Of a DNA stretch of 64,000 bases, positions 1 to 7,884 are shown piece by piece. The notes under the pieces were generated by a model, which was given only the letters and a program-made list of their open reading frames with translations, searched no databases and had not been told where the DNA came from. This stretch comes from Nitrospirota bacterium. GTDB lineage: Bacteria; Nitrospirota; UBA9217. The stretch lies in assembly GCA_020052615.1 (NCBI GenBank), contig JAGVOT010000134.1, positions 62,001-126,000 of the forward strand, given 5' to 3'. The first letter of the stretch is position 1; each line of letters begins with the position of its first letter. The position numbers and the translations under genes are program-made.

Positions 1-799
1 TGGCGGCGACCTTGCCCAGCTCGGCGATCCAGTGGAACTCGACCTTGGCGCGGAGCTGCTGAAGTCGATAACGGTCAAGAAATACTACATCCCGGGCGAA
101 CACGACTGGTACCTGGACATGGGCGACAAATGGATGAAGCTGTTCGGAAAACCGAACTGGACCTTCGACCATAAAGGCGTCCGGATCATCGGGCTCGACA
201 CCATAAGCCGCGGACCGGACTACTGGTCGGCAAAGAAGATGTCGCAGCAGGAGCGTATGGGGCACATGGCGACCCTGGATGGCTCGGTGGCTGGGCCCTG
301 GGCGGGCGTCGGCAGGGACCAGCTTGACTGGATGAGCAAGACGCTGTCCGACTGGCCCAAGGACAAGCCCGTGATCGTGTTCAGTCACAACCCGCTCTAC
401 GAGTACTACCCGCCGTGGAACTTCTGGGTGAGGGACTGGCGGGAGGTGCAGGCGATTCTCAAACCGTACTCCAAAGTCACGAACGTCCACGGCCATACCC
501 ACCAGGTGCTTTATAACGAGATCGGCAGCATGAGGTCCATCGGCATGCTCGCTACGTCCTGGAACTGGCCGTACCCGCCTGAGGGCGTGCCGGTATTGAC
601 AACGCCGATGGTCCGCGTCGATCCCGGAGACCACTTTGACGGCGTCGGTTGGTCTAAACTGGCCATGACAGCGGCCGACAAGGTGAACAATGAGTACATG
701 ATGTGGAGGAAAGATGTTTTTGCCCAGACCCAGGTCGATTCGGGGACCGGAGACAATACCAATCAGATATTGAGTCCCCGTTTCGCCGACCGTCCCTGA
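1..799 (+). CDS. Calcineurin-like metallophosphoesterase, 3' part only
   Basis: The frame is open from base 2, so the true start lies upstream of the window; the first possible start inside, a GTG at 32, is probably not the real one. The visible 265 residues carry the later metallophosphoesterase motifs: GEHDW near base 93, SHNPLYEYYPP near 382 and the metal-ligand motif HGHTH near 490. This family uses a two-metal site to hydrolyse phosphate esters. The substrate cannot be told, and any signal peptide would lie outside the window. A haem protein gene follows 50 bases downstream on the same strand, so a periplasmic redox setting is possible but inferred. The family call is firm; the function is not. 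Confidence 0.85.
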   Translation, partial: GGDLAQLGDPVELDLGAELLKSITVKKYYIPGEHDWYLDMGDKWMKLFGKPNWTFDHKGVRIIGLDTISRGPDYWSAKKMSQQERMGHMATLDGSVAGPWAGVGRDQLDWMSKTLSDWPKDKPVIVFSHNPLYEYYPPWNFWVRDWREVQAILKPYSKVTNVHGHTHQVLYNEIGSMRSIGMLATSWNWPYPPEGVPVLTTPMVRVDPGDHFDGVGWSKLAMTAADKVNNEYMMWRKDVFAQTQVDSGTGDNTNQILSPRFADRP

Positions 800-849
800 G
801 GCTCTGCACAGGTCAGATGACGAACTCTCTACGTGAGGAGGAATCTATC

Positions 850-1302
850 ATGAAAAGAACACTGCTCTATCTCGCGGTGCCGGCCCTTTGTCTGGCACTG
901 TTCATACTCTTGAGCGCCACACCCGGGATGGCGCACAAGGCAAAACATGCACCCGAGCAGCTCAAGGCCTTTGACGATGTGTTCATGGAACAGGTGCGAA
1001 TCGGCGATCTGCTCTTCCATGGAGACGCAGCCACGGAAAAGAAGATGAAGACCAAGCTTTCCCGGACCGGCATGGCATGCGCCATGTGCCACCCCTTCGC
1101 GGTCGACAACCATCCCCATGAGTTCCCCAAGTTCCAGGAGCAGATCAACAAGTTCTCCACGCTTCGGGACATGATCAATTGGTGCATCGAGAAGCCGAAC
1201 GAGGGTGAAAAGCTCGATCCCGATTCGGACGCCATGAAGGCGCTTGAGGCTTACATCTACTGGTCCAACCGGGGCAGCAAGCTCGACCCGGGAAGACATT
1301 GA
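850..1302 (+). CDS. Small periplasmic c-type cytochrome, one haem
   Basis: The ATG at 850 is chosen because GAGGAG ends about 8 bases upstream and a classic signal peptide follows (basic MKRT, hydrophobic to about residue 26, then GMA). An upstream start at 703 would run through the preceding gene. The 150-residue product has one haem-binding CxxCH (C77-A-M-C80-H81). A further cysteine lies in the segment INWCIEKP near residue 110, and the tail is KALEAYIYWSNRG. This layout resembles SoxA-like or TsdA-like monohaem domains, in which a short helix packs behind the haem; that likeness is by eye. It is probably a periplasmic electron carrier. A second haem protein gene follows 81 bases later, so the two may be co-transcribed. 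Confidence 0.85.
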   Translation: MKRTLLYLAVPALCLALFILLSATPGMAHKAKHAPEQLKAFDDVFMEQVRIGDLLFHGDAATEKKMKTKLSRTGMACAMCHPFAVDNHPHEFPKFQEQINKFSTLRDMINWCIEKPNEGEKLDPDSDAMKALEAYIYWSNRGSKLDPGRH

Positions 1303-1311
1303 TTTAGAAAA

Positions 1312-1342
1312 GTGCGGGGTGCGGAGTGTGAAGTGCGGAATA
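1312..1342 (+). repeat. Degenerate tandem repeat, unit GTGCGGRN
   Basis: Between the two haem protein genes lies a run of imperfect short units (GTGCGGG, GTGCGGA, GTGTGAA, GTGCGGAA). It is not coding in any convincing frame. Short degenerate satellites of this type sit between genes in many environmental genomes. No function is evident. Confidence 0.5.
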
Positions 1343-1383
1343 AAATGATGATACCAGGCCGGAATGCGAAGAGGGGAGTTCTC

Positions 1384-1896
1384 ATGAACCGCATTCTGGC
1401 CCTTCTTATTGCATGCTGCCTTTCCGGTGGAGGCGTTGCTGCGTTGGCACAGGATAAGAGAGAGCCGCTCCCCTGCGACTACAAACAGATGGGCCTCGAC
1501 GCCGTAAAGTTCTACATTTATCTGACCCAGGATACTCCCTATCGATCATGGTCCCTCTGGCCGGGTAGGAGCGAGTTCTCGCCAGGCAAGGCGCCGCACG
1601 GCAGATACGTGACGACCTATGTGAATCCCGCTGCCCTGCGTTCTCTTGAGAACGGGGAAGGAATGGCCTTTGGCTCCCTTCTCGTAACTGAAAACTTCGA
1701 TGCCGACAAAAAACCGACTGGTCTTATGGTGAAGCTGAAGATCAAGGGATACGATCCTCCGGAAGGGGACTGGTACTGGTTTCATTACGACCATCATGGC
1801 GCCGCGCTCGCTTCGGGGCGTGTGGACAGCTGCATAATCTGTCATCGCTCAAAGGCCGGAAAAGAAGATCTCACGATAAAGCCGGTCAATAGATGA
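1384..1896 (+). CDS. Cytochrome P460-like periplasmic haem protein
   Basis: The start at ATG 1384 is supported by GAGGGGAG upstream and by a signal peptide (MNRILALLIACCLSGGGVAALAQ). The longer frame from 1312 runs through satellite repeat and is unlikely. The 170-residue protein ends in a single CxxCH (C150-I-I-C153-H154). It contains a beta-rich body with ..GRYVTTYVNPAA.., GSLLVTENF and DWYWFHY, the pattern of the cytochrome P460 family (pfam cytochrome_P460-like). Known members oxidise hydroxylamine or bind NO, but most relatives have no known substrate. It probably works in the periplasm alongside the cytochrome encoded upstream. Family membership is likely; activity is unknown. Confidence 0.75.
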   Translation: MNRILALLIACCLSGGGVAALAQDKREPLPCDYKQMGLDAVKFYIYLTQDTPYRSWSLWPGRSEFSPGKAPHGRYVTTYVNPAALRSLENGEGMAFGSLLVTENFDADKKPTGLMVKLKIKGYDPPEGDWYWFHYDHHGAALASGRVDSCIICHRSKAGKEDLTIKPVNR

Positions 1897-1974
1897 CCGC
1901 ATCATGAACGTCGAGTGTCAAATTTCCCGCTGGGGATTCTTTGAAGGAGCCCCGTTCACCGTTCCCTCCGGCAC

Positions 1975-2850
1975 CTAAGTGTTCTCCTGGTCCTCCTGTT
2001 CCGTGAACTCGCCAAGATAAGCCTCATCATTTTCATCGATCTCATATACGAGCTCTTCCTCATCACTGACTAATTGCTCGGGGTCCTCTCCCCGATCAAG
2101 CAATTCGCGATGGACCAACGGCCGGACGCCGGGAGGCAGGTGCGGGTCCCGGTAGAGTTCCCTCAAATCCCCGATCTTGAGATCGGTAAGGAATAGAGTG
2201 CTTCGGGCAAGGGGGGTGTGTTCGTTGCGAATAAGGGCGAACTTGATGTGATAGCGGCAGGTCCAATTCCTGTTCTCCGCAATGGTCCGGATGGTCCCGG
2301 GTGTGGTTGTCTTGTGGCTGATCACCTTGTAGAGATGGGCTTCCACGAGATGAGGATTTTCGAGACAGAGTTTGATCACGTCGGGATAGCCGTCCTTGAT
2401 CAGCGAGATCAGGATCTCACCTGCGGCAACCTTGGCAAGGGTCTTTTTTACGCCGAGGGCCAGGGTGGGGATCTTCTCAATGACGATCGCCTCCAGTTTT
2501 TTTCGATAAATGACGGGGAGCAGGTGGTTGCGCGCAAGATCGGTCAGATCGAAGAGACGAAGGAACCGGGCGATGGAAAGGGCGGCGAACAGGGGCGTTT
2601 TCGGGTTCTTCGCCAGGGCAAGCCGCACCGGATAGCTCTCGGTCCAGCGCGGGTCCTTAACGATTGTGTTCAGAACCTCCGGGGAAAGGTTCTTCCGGTT
2701 CGCGATGATCAATATGTGCTCTTCCGTGAGGTTCCGGTTCTCGAACAACGCCCGTATCACCTTGGAGGACGGATCGTGGACAAAGAGCTTGAGCTCTTCG
2801 TCTGATGCGCGCACAGCCTGCGCTGCCCTTGATTCCTCGGTATCGATCAT
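1975..2850 (-). CDS. Helical-repeat protein of unknown function
   Basis: This 291-residue protein has no signal peptide and a very acidic C-terminus (EELVYEIDENDEAYLGEFTEQEDQ). The body is built from recurring helical units with the phrases ALFENRNLTEEHILIIANRKNL, ..KDPRWTESYPVRLALAKNPKTP and TIAENRNWTCRYHIKFALIRNEHTP. The pattern N-x-x-T/N followed by two helices is like HEAT or LRV-type repeats, in which residues lost to a protein surface bind partners. No catalytic motif is visible. It is transcribed divergently from the HNH endonuclease gene from an overlapping promoter pair. The product is probably a cytosolic scaffold; the name of the family is not known to me. Confidence 0.8.
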   Translation of the reverse strand: MIDTEESRAAQAVRASDEELKLFVHDPSSKVIRALFENRNLTEEHILIIANRKNLSPEVLNTIVKDPRWTESYPVRLALAKNPKTPLFAALSIARFLRLFDLTDLARNHLLPVIYRKKLEAIVIEKIPTLALGVKKTLAKVAAGEILISLIKDGYPDVIKLCLENPHLVEAHLYKVISHKTTTPGTIRTIAENRNWTCRYHIKFALIRNEHTPLARSTLFLTDLKIGDLRELYRDPHLPPGVRPLVHRELLDRGEDPEQLVSDEEELVYEIDENDEAYLGEFTEQEDQENT

Positions 2851-2855
2851 GTCCT

Positions 2856-2884
2856 ATTATAGCGTGATTGAACCCTATTGACAA
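2856..2884 (-). promoter_or_regulatory. Sigma-70 promoter for the helical-repeat gene, apparently leaderless
   Basis: On the minus strand TTGTCA (2884-2879) is followed after 17 bases by TATAAT (2861-2856). Transcription would begin near 2849, which is the start codon itself, so the transcript would be leaderless unless a later start is used. The -35 overlaps the -35 of the opposite promoter. Confidence 0.7.
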
Positions 2885-2906
2885 TTACGGCCTTTTTCGG
2901 TATTTT
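2878..2906 (+). promoter_or_regulatory. Sigma-70 promoter candidate for the HNH gene
   Basis: TTGACA at 2878-2883, 17 bases, then TATTTT at 2901-2906. The -35 hexamer shares five bases with the -35 of the minus-strand promoter, so only one polymerase could bind at a time. Confidence 0.5.
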
Positions 2907-3004
2907 TATGCATTCATTGCTCGTTTTTTTGGTATGGTTTCCCCGGCACAATCGGACAGGGGCTGCATCGAACCTGTCAGGTGTTCATGGAAAGCGCGAT
3001 TACC

Positions 3005-3541
3005 ATGGAACGGACACTTCTCCTGAATTCTACGTTCGAACCGCTCAAGATCATTTCATGGCAGCGGGCCATCACTCTGCTCACTCAAGGGAAAGTGGAG
3101 GTCATCGACTTCTACGACCGGGAAGTGCGGGGAGTTTCCGTCACGTTCCGGCTTCCTTCCATCCTTCGTCTCCTTAAGCTCGTGAAGATCCGGCGCGCAA
3201 GCCGCGAGGTCCGGTTCTCTCGTGCCAATATCTATCAGCGCGACAAACACACCTGCCAGTATTGCGGAAACCGGTACTCCACCGAAGAGCTCACCTTTGA
3301 CCATGTGGTTCCCCAGGTGCAGGGAGGCGGGGCCACGTGGGAGAATATCGTGACGGCCTGTCTTACCTGCAACAACAAAAAAGGCGGCAGGACCCCCCGG
3401 GAGGCCAGGATGCGGTTGATCCGGCAACCGGTCAGACCGAAATGGACGCCTGTTGTCACGTTCCGTCTGGGGGTCAGGAATGCTCCCATGAGCTGGCGTG
3501 ACTATCTATATTGGAACGTTGAACTCGACAAAGGCGGTTAA
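3005..3541 (+). CDS. HNH endonuclease family protein
   Basis: The 178-residue protein begins MERTLLLNSTFEPL, the usual start of this widespread bacterial family, so ATG 3005 is preferred over the GTG at 2981. The HNH domain lies in residues 80-130: a first zinc pair C84-x2-C87, the catalytic DH at 99-100 (TFDHVVPQ), N115 and a second zinc pair C119-x2-C122 followed by NNKKG. All expected residues are present. Relatives are mostly uncharacterised single-domain nucleases found outside restriction operons. No methylase or specificity gene lies nearby. The upstream neighbour is divergent and the downstream gene has its own promoter, so this is a single-gene unit. Confidence 0.88.
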   Translation: MERTLLLNSTFEPLKIISWQRAITLLTQGKVEVIDFYDREVRGVSVTFRLPSILRLLKLVKIRRASREVRFSRANIYQRDKHTCQYCGNRYSTEELTFDHVVPQVQGGGATWENIVTACLTCNNKKGGRTPREARMRLIRQPVRPKWTPVVTFRLGVRNAPMSWRDYLYWNVELDKGG

Positions 3542-3650
3542 TGATCACCAGCGCTGGAGCCAGGCCTTACTGTCGCATCCTGTCCCGTCGTTCCCTGAGA
3601 TTTCCTCGCACATAACAGTGCTTTCCGTGATCAGGAATCCATTTTTTCTC

Positions 3651-3679
3651 TTGTCAATCAGGGTACTACATGGTATAGT
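3651..3679 (+). promoter_or_regulatory. Strong extended -10 sigma-70 promoter
   Basis: TTGTCA at 3651-3656, a 17-base spacer, then TGG-TATAGT (hexamer 3674-3679) with the extended -10 TG. It lies 50 bases before the start of the outer-membrane protein gene at 3729. Confidence 0.75.
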
Positions 3680-3728
3680 CTGTTTCGCAAAAAGGTCAGT
3701 TTATCTGCTACCTGGAGGAATAAGGCAC

Positions 3729-4361
3729 ATGAAACGCATTGTCACGGTCGCAGTGCTTGTTCTTCTGATGTTCTCTGCGCGCAATGCAGTGGCGGACAGC
3801 TTCAAGACGTTGAACCAGAACGAGTTCATGACAGCGGAGAGCATCGATGCGGGCATGACCCAGGCTGGAATTCATTTTACTCTCGGCGAAAACTATCGGA
3901 GCTACTATCCTGCATTTCGCTTCGGTCTGGGAGCGTTGGCGGAGATCGGCGTCAAGGCAGGTGCGTCTACGATAGACGTCGGTTCCGAGGACAAAGCGGC
4001 TATTTTGCTCGGCGCAGACATTAAGTACCAGCTTATCAAGCAGACCGAGGATGTACCGGTGGACATGGCGATCGATCTCGGTTTCGATACCCATCTTCTC
4101 AGCGGAAAGAATGTCAGCGAGGTGTCCTTCTCGACCATCTTCAGCAGGTCGTTCCCTCTTACCGAGCGGGGATACAAGGTTACGCCCTATGGCGGAATTG
4201 AGCTTTCAGTTCTCAACGGTTCCTATCTGTCCGATCGAGAAACGGACTATTATGTATTTGCGGGCGTCGAATGGAAGCTGTCTCAGAAGGCCATGCTCTA
4301 TGGAGAGTTGAAGGCCGGTGATAATACGCTGGGCGGCATCGGCATCCGTTTTGAGTATTAA
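3729..4361 (+). CDS. Outer-membrane beta-barrel protein, putative
   Basis: Start ATG 3729 has GGAGGA about 10 bases upstream and opens a clean signal peptide (MKRIVTVAVLVLLMFSARNAVA). The mature part, about 188 residues, alternates hydrophobic and polar residues in short strands separated by turns: ..MTQAGIHFTLG.., ..PAFRFGLGALAEIGVKAG.., ..ADIKYQLI.., ..YYVFAGVEWKLS... It ends GGIGIRFEY, a terminal strand closing on an aromatic residue, as expected of proteins inserted by the BAM complex. Size fits an eight-stranded barrel. No ligand or enzyme motif is visible. It stands alone behind its own strong promoter. Confidence 0.75.
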   Translation: MKRIVTVAVLVLLMFSARNAVADSFKTLNQNEFMTAESIDAGMTQAGIHFTLGENYRSYYPAFRFGLGALAEIGVKAGASTIDVGSEDKAAILLGADIKYQLIKQTEDVPVDMAIDLGFDTHLLSGKNVSEVSFSTIFSRSFPLTERGYKVTPYGGIELSVLNGSYLSDRETDYYVFAGVEWKLSQKAMLYGELKAGDNTLGGIGIRFEY

Positions 4362-4453
4362 GTTCGGTCGCGGAACACACAAGGCCTGAGCCGACTTCCG
4401 GACGATCATCGGGATCGTGCCGAGCAGGGCGAATATATTTTTGACAGGAACCT

Positions 4454-4942
4454 ATGGTATTATCACTCTCCGGCAATCTGCTCGAGACATCATTTTACGA
4501 CGTCATTGCCGTTCTGCGCCAGCAGAAGGCGACCGGGACCCTGACCTGCGGGACTGGCGCCGACGAGAAATCATTATATGTGAAGAGCGGTCATATCATC
4601 TTCGCCACCTCGAAGAACGAGCGGGACCGGCTCGGCGAGATCATGGTGAAGGACGGCAAGATCACCAGGAGCCAGCTCGATCGGGCGCTGAAACTTCACC
4701 AAAACAGCGCGGGCCTCAAGAAGATCGGCGCAATATTCGTGGAAAACGGCTTTGTTTCGCCGAAAGACCTTTTCAACGGGCTGAAAATGCAAGTGCGCGG
4801 TATCATCCACAGTCTGTTCCTTCTGACCGAGGGGCCCTACAAATTCGAAGAGGTCTTGCCCGCCGATGTCATCCCGCTCCAGATCAACATAGAAGAGCTG
4901 TTGAGGGAAGTCATCGAAAAGATGAAACAGGGGATGCAGTAA
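4454..4942 (+). CDS. DUF4388 (PATAN-like) domain protein
   Basis: The ATG at 4454 follows CAGGAACCT. The 162-residue product opens LSGNLLETSFYDVIAVLRQQKATGTLTC, the hallmark of DUF4388: an effect on gliding, fimbriation or signalling output has been reported for related domains in cyanobacteria and myxobacteria. Then comes a short strand pair with GHIIFATSKNERDRLGE and a second half, IGAIFVENGFVSPKDLF.., which repeats the helix-rich MglA-adaptor-like element. No receiver or kinase domain is attached. The next gene starts 6 bases after the stop, so the two are co-transcribed. Its role is probably signal adaptation, by inference. Confidence 0.78.
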   Translation: MVLSLSGNLLETSFYDVIAVLRQQKATGTLTCGTGADEKSLYVKSGHIIFATSKNERDRLGEIMVKDGKITRSQLDRALKLHQNSAGLKKIGAIFVENGFVSPKDLFNGLKMQVRGIIHSLFLLTEGPYKFEEVLPADVIPLQINIEELLREVIEKMKQGMQ

Positions 4943-4948
4943 CCGTAG

Positions 4949-5548
4949 ATGGCCACTACCATCAGGTCCACCATGATGAAGAAGGCGCTGGAGCAAACTT
5001 CTTTTCCCGCACTGGCTGAACGGGTCAACGCCTTGTACAATGAGGAAGAGGACGCGTTGCTCCTCGCGATGCTCGGTCAGGAATACGTCATCAAGCACAC
5101 CGGAATAAGCCTGCGGGGCCAGAAGGCACCCGATACCCACGAAGCGGTCCTCCGCGATTATCTTTCCTCTTCGGGAACATCCTTGTGCACTTCGCCGTGG
5201 CGAGCAATCGGTGATTTTACGAAACAACCGGCGGCGGAGTTCAGAAAACTGGCCGAATTTCCACTTGCGCAGTATGTTGATGAGTTCTTAACGCGTGCAG
5301 GCACGCTATTGCCGCTCTTCGATGCCGTCCAAACGCCGAGCCTGATCGGAAGCGACATGGCGATCACCGTGCGTGCGCTTCCCAAGGTTTACCTTCACGT
5401 GGAGCTGTCTCAGGAAAGCCAGGAATTTCCCGCGGAGGTGTGGGTCCTTTTTTCTAACAATGCTGGTGACTTCCTGAAAGGCGAGAATTTGCAGCTCCTT
5501 GCCGAGCTATTCAAAGACCGGCTCCTGAGCCTGCTCAGGATCTACTAG
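4949..5548 (+). CDS. DUF3786 family protein
   Basis: The 199-residue, cytosolic protein shows the features of DUF3786: the early LYNEEEDALLLAMLGQEYVIKHTG block, then ..EAVLRDYLSSSGT.. and the closing ELSQESQEFPAEVWVLFSNNAGDFL. Many relatives are fused to or adjacent to Fe-S proteins in anaerobes, but this copy has only one cysteine and no cluster motif. Spacing to the DUF4388 gene is 6 bases and to pyrF again 6 bases, so it lies in the middle of a tight plus-strand operon. The ATG at 4949 lacks a strong Shine-Dalgarno, suggesting translational coupling. Function is unknown. Confidence 0.75.
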   Translation: MATTIRSTMMKKALEQTSFPALAERVNALYNEEEDALLLAMLGQEYVIKHTGISLRGQKAPDTHEAVLRDYLSSSGTSLCTSPWRAIGDFTKQPAAEFRKLAEFPLAQYVDEFLTRAGTLLPLFDAVQTPSLIGSDMAITVRALPKVYLHVELSQESQEFPAEVWVLFSNNAGDFLKGENLQLLAELFKDRLLSLLRIY

Positions 5549-5554
5549 CTCCCC

Positions 5555-6310
5555 ATGAGACCATCTGCCGCGCACAACGCCCCCCTGACCCCGAAAGAAC
5601 GGATCATCATCGCTCTGGACCTCGATAGCGACCGTGAGGCCCTTGGCCTTGTGGATGAGTTGACCGGCGAGGTCGGTATGTTCAAGGTCGGACATCAGCT
5701 ATTCACAGCCTATGGCCCCGACATCGTGCGCAGGATCAGGGACAAGGGCGGGCGTGTGTTCCTGGACCTGAAATACCATGATATTCCAAATACCGTTGCC
5801 AAGGCCTCCGCGGAAGCGGTAAAGCTCGGCGTCAGTATTTTCAATGTTCATGCCCTCGGTGGTCTCGATATGATGAAAGCCGCGGTATCTGCCGCGAAGG
5901 AGGAGGCGGACCGGCAGGGCTCGCCTCTGCCGTTTGTCCTTGCGGTCACCATTCTGACGAGCATGGATGATACGGCACTCCGGCGCGACCTCAAGATCAA
6001 CCGCTCCCTGCGGAGGGAGGTTTCCCATCTGGCGGAACTTGCACGGCGGGCTGGCATGAGCGGCGTTGTCGCGTCGCCGCAGGAGATCACGATGCTCCGC
6101 AAGGCCATCCGAGGGCGGTTCGTGGTCCTTACCCCCGGCGTACGGCCGTCGTGGGCAGGCAAGGATGATCAGAAGAGGATCATGAGTCCTGGCGAGGCCG
6201 TTGCAGCAGGTGCGGATTACCTCGTTGTGGGAAGGCCGGTGCTCAGGTCGCCGGACCGGAGAGCGGCCGTTCACAAGATCATTTACGAAATAGAACAGGG
6301 ACCGGCGTAA
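5555..6310 (+). CDS. pyrF: Orotidine 5'-phosphate decarboxylase
   Basis: The enzyme catalyses the last step of UMP synthesis, orotidine 5'-phosphate to UMP. The 251-residue TIM barrel has the catalytic block D71-L-K73-Y-H-D76-I-P-N-T, the first strand ALDLD (D22), K44 in FKVGHQ and the phosphate-binding end VTPGVRPSWAGKDDQKR followed by GADYLVVGRPV. Length and motifs fit the bacterial type 1 form. The first 12 residues are an extra tail and a later start is possible, though none is better placed. It is followed 44 bases later by pyrE, so the last two steps of the pathway are encoded together, downstream of two unrelated small genes. Confidence 0.96.
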   Translation: MRPSAAHNAPLTPKERIIIALDLDSDREALGLVDELTGEVGMFKVGHQLFTAYGPDIVRRIRDKGGRVFLDLKYHDIPNTVAKASAEAVKLGVSIFNVHALGGLDMMKAAVSAAKEEADRQGSPLPFVLAVTILTSMDDTALRRDLKINRSLRREVSHLAELARRAGMSGVVASPQEITMLRKAIRGRFVVLTPGVRPSWAGKDDQKRIMSPGEAVAAGADYLVVGRPVLRSPDRRAAVHKIIYEIEQGPA

Positions 6311-6354
6311 AGTAAGCCCCTGCGGGGGCGATCATTCCATAGGCAGGGAGACTC

Positions 6355-6933
6355 ATGACGACACAGGAAGAAGTTCTGGATATCTACCGAAGGACCGGAG
6401 CGCTGCTTTCCGGCCATTTTCTCCTTTCGTCGGGGCTCCACAGCGACCGATATTTGCAAAGCGCCCTGGTGCTGCAGTATCCGGATATTGCGACGAAGCT
6501 TTGCGCGGCGCTGGCTGACAACTTTAAAGACCAGAAGGTCGAGGTCGTGATCGCCCCGGCGCTTGGCGGCGTCTTCGTCTCCCACGAGACAGCCCGCGCT
6601 CTGGGCGTGCGCTCACTGTTCGCGGAACGAGTGAATGGGGAACTTACCCTCAGACGCGGTTTTGTGATCAATCCGGGCGAACGAGTACTTGTCGTGGAGG
6701 ACGTCATTACAACCGGAAAGTCCACCCGCGAGACCATCGATGTTGTGAAGAAGGCAGGCGGATCGGTCATCGCGGCCGCATCACTGGTGGACCGCTCGGG
6801 CGGGAAGGCCGATTTAGGCGTGCCTTATAGGTCATTGGTGACGCTGGATGTCCCTACCTATGCTGCCGAAAACTGCCCTTTGTGCCGTGCAGGAAGCGCA
6901 CCTGTGAAGCCGGGTAGCAGAGGATTGAAGTAA
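6355..6933 (+). CDS. pyrE: Orotate phosphoribosyltransferase
   Basis: It transfers the phosphoribosyl group of PRPP to orotate, making the substrate of PyrF. The 192-residue sequence has the PRPP loop VLVVEDVITTGKST (E115, D116, T119-S123), the flexible loop around ERVNGELTLRRGF, and the substrate segment SSGLHSDRY. The ATG at 6355 has AGGGAG upstream. The C-terminal phrase CPLCRAGSAPVKPGSR, with two cysteines, is typical of the longer form found in thermophilic and many deep-branching bacteria. It forms an operon with pyrF. No transcription attenuator is obvious between the two. Confidence 0.96.
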   Translation: MTTQEEVLDIYRRTGALLSGHFLLSSGLHSDRYLQSALVLQYPDIATKLCAALADNFKDQKVEVVIAPALGGVFVSHETARALGVRSLFAERVNGELTLRRGFVINPGERVLVVEDVITTGKSTRETIDVVKKAGGSVIAAASLVDRSGGKADLGVPYRSLVTLDVPTYAAENCPLCRAGSAPVKPGSRGLK

Positions 6934-7139
6934 AGAGGAGGAACATCCTATCGGACGAGAGTGATGAGAATTAGCGAGATCGACATGGTGCCACTAGCAG
7001 CAAAAAGATGATTCCCTGGCGCCGCCGATCAATCAGCACGACAGCAGCGACAGGCCCCCGCTATTATCTTCCTGCAGTCCATATTTTCGTTTCAAGCGAA
7101 CATCATCGGCTTTTCCTGAAAACCACTAAACCACTCTAT

Positions 7140-7560
7140 TCAGCAAAATACGGGTAACTATATCTGACGATAGGGACAGATCAGGATCCCGAGAATGACC
7201 TCGATGTGCCTCTGAGGGACACATTTCTGGAGGCGGGCTCCAACATACATGCCTCCGACCCGCCGAGGCCGAACAGGAATCCCAGTGCCCAGTGGTGTGA
7301 TGTGGATATCCCGCCGGATGCAGAAGACCAATGTAAGATGATAGAGTAACGAGAAGCGCGGCGCCTGTAACAGTATCGACCGGTAGAGGGAACATCGTAA
7401 CACGGAACGGAGCGAGGATTGCGCCTCCTCCGATGCCGTAGGTGCCACCGATGATCCCAACGACACAGGAGGGCAGGAACATTGCCGGAGCGCTTAACCG
7501 GAACCGCTCTCCCCAGAACTCATTTGCGAAGCAGGGGCTGCGAACCTTCTGTCCAAAGCA
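7140..7560 (-). pseudogene. Decayed TauE/SafE-family permease
   Basis: Fragments of one membrane protein appear on the minus strand in three frames. From about 7560 to 7345 the frame reads IIGGTYGIGGGAILAPF and TVTGAALLVTL, the signature start of TauE/SafE (sulfite/organosulfonate exporter) proteins. From about 7310 to 7260 another frame gives ALGFLFGLGG. From about 7255 to 7160 a third gives GGMYVGARLQKCVP and ILGILI, the family's next segments in the right order. At least two frameshifts and loss of the N-terminal helices make it non-functional. It fills the gap between pyrE and rpoD, and the rest of that gap (6934-7140 and 7560-7830) shows no gene. Confidence 0.8.
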
Positions 7561-7833
7561 CCTGAGACCCCTCCCGAGGACGTGAAGGCAGAAATGATCA
7601 AGGCAATGTGAAACGTGATCTAAACCTGGTTGTTGCCCGGAGAAGGGAAAAAATGCGTCGACAATATCCATTTTGCCATGAAGTTAACAAATCGATTGAC
7701 ACCATTCAAGATATTTATTTCGGACAATAAAGGTCCTTTATAAAACAACGTTTCGCATCGGGTCCTCTTTGCGGTTTTCGGCCGCTTATTTCTGAAGTGC
7801 ATATTTTGTGCGAGGCCTCGATGAAATAATAGT

Positions 7834-7861
7834 TTGACCTGATTGGTGGTTTTGATATAAT
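7834..7861 (+). promoter_or_regulatory. Strong extended -10 promoter of rpoD
   Basis: TTGACC at 7834-7839, 16 bases, then TGA-TATAAT with the hexamer at 7856-7861. Transcription would begin near 7868, leaving a leader of about 17 bases with the ribosome site AGAAAGG before ATG 7885. Confidence 0.8.
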
Positions 7862-7884
7862 TGAATCAAACAGAAAGGCACCTT

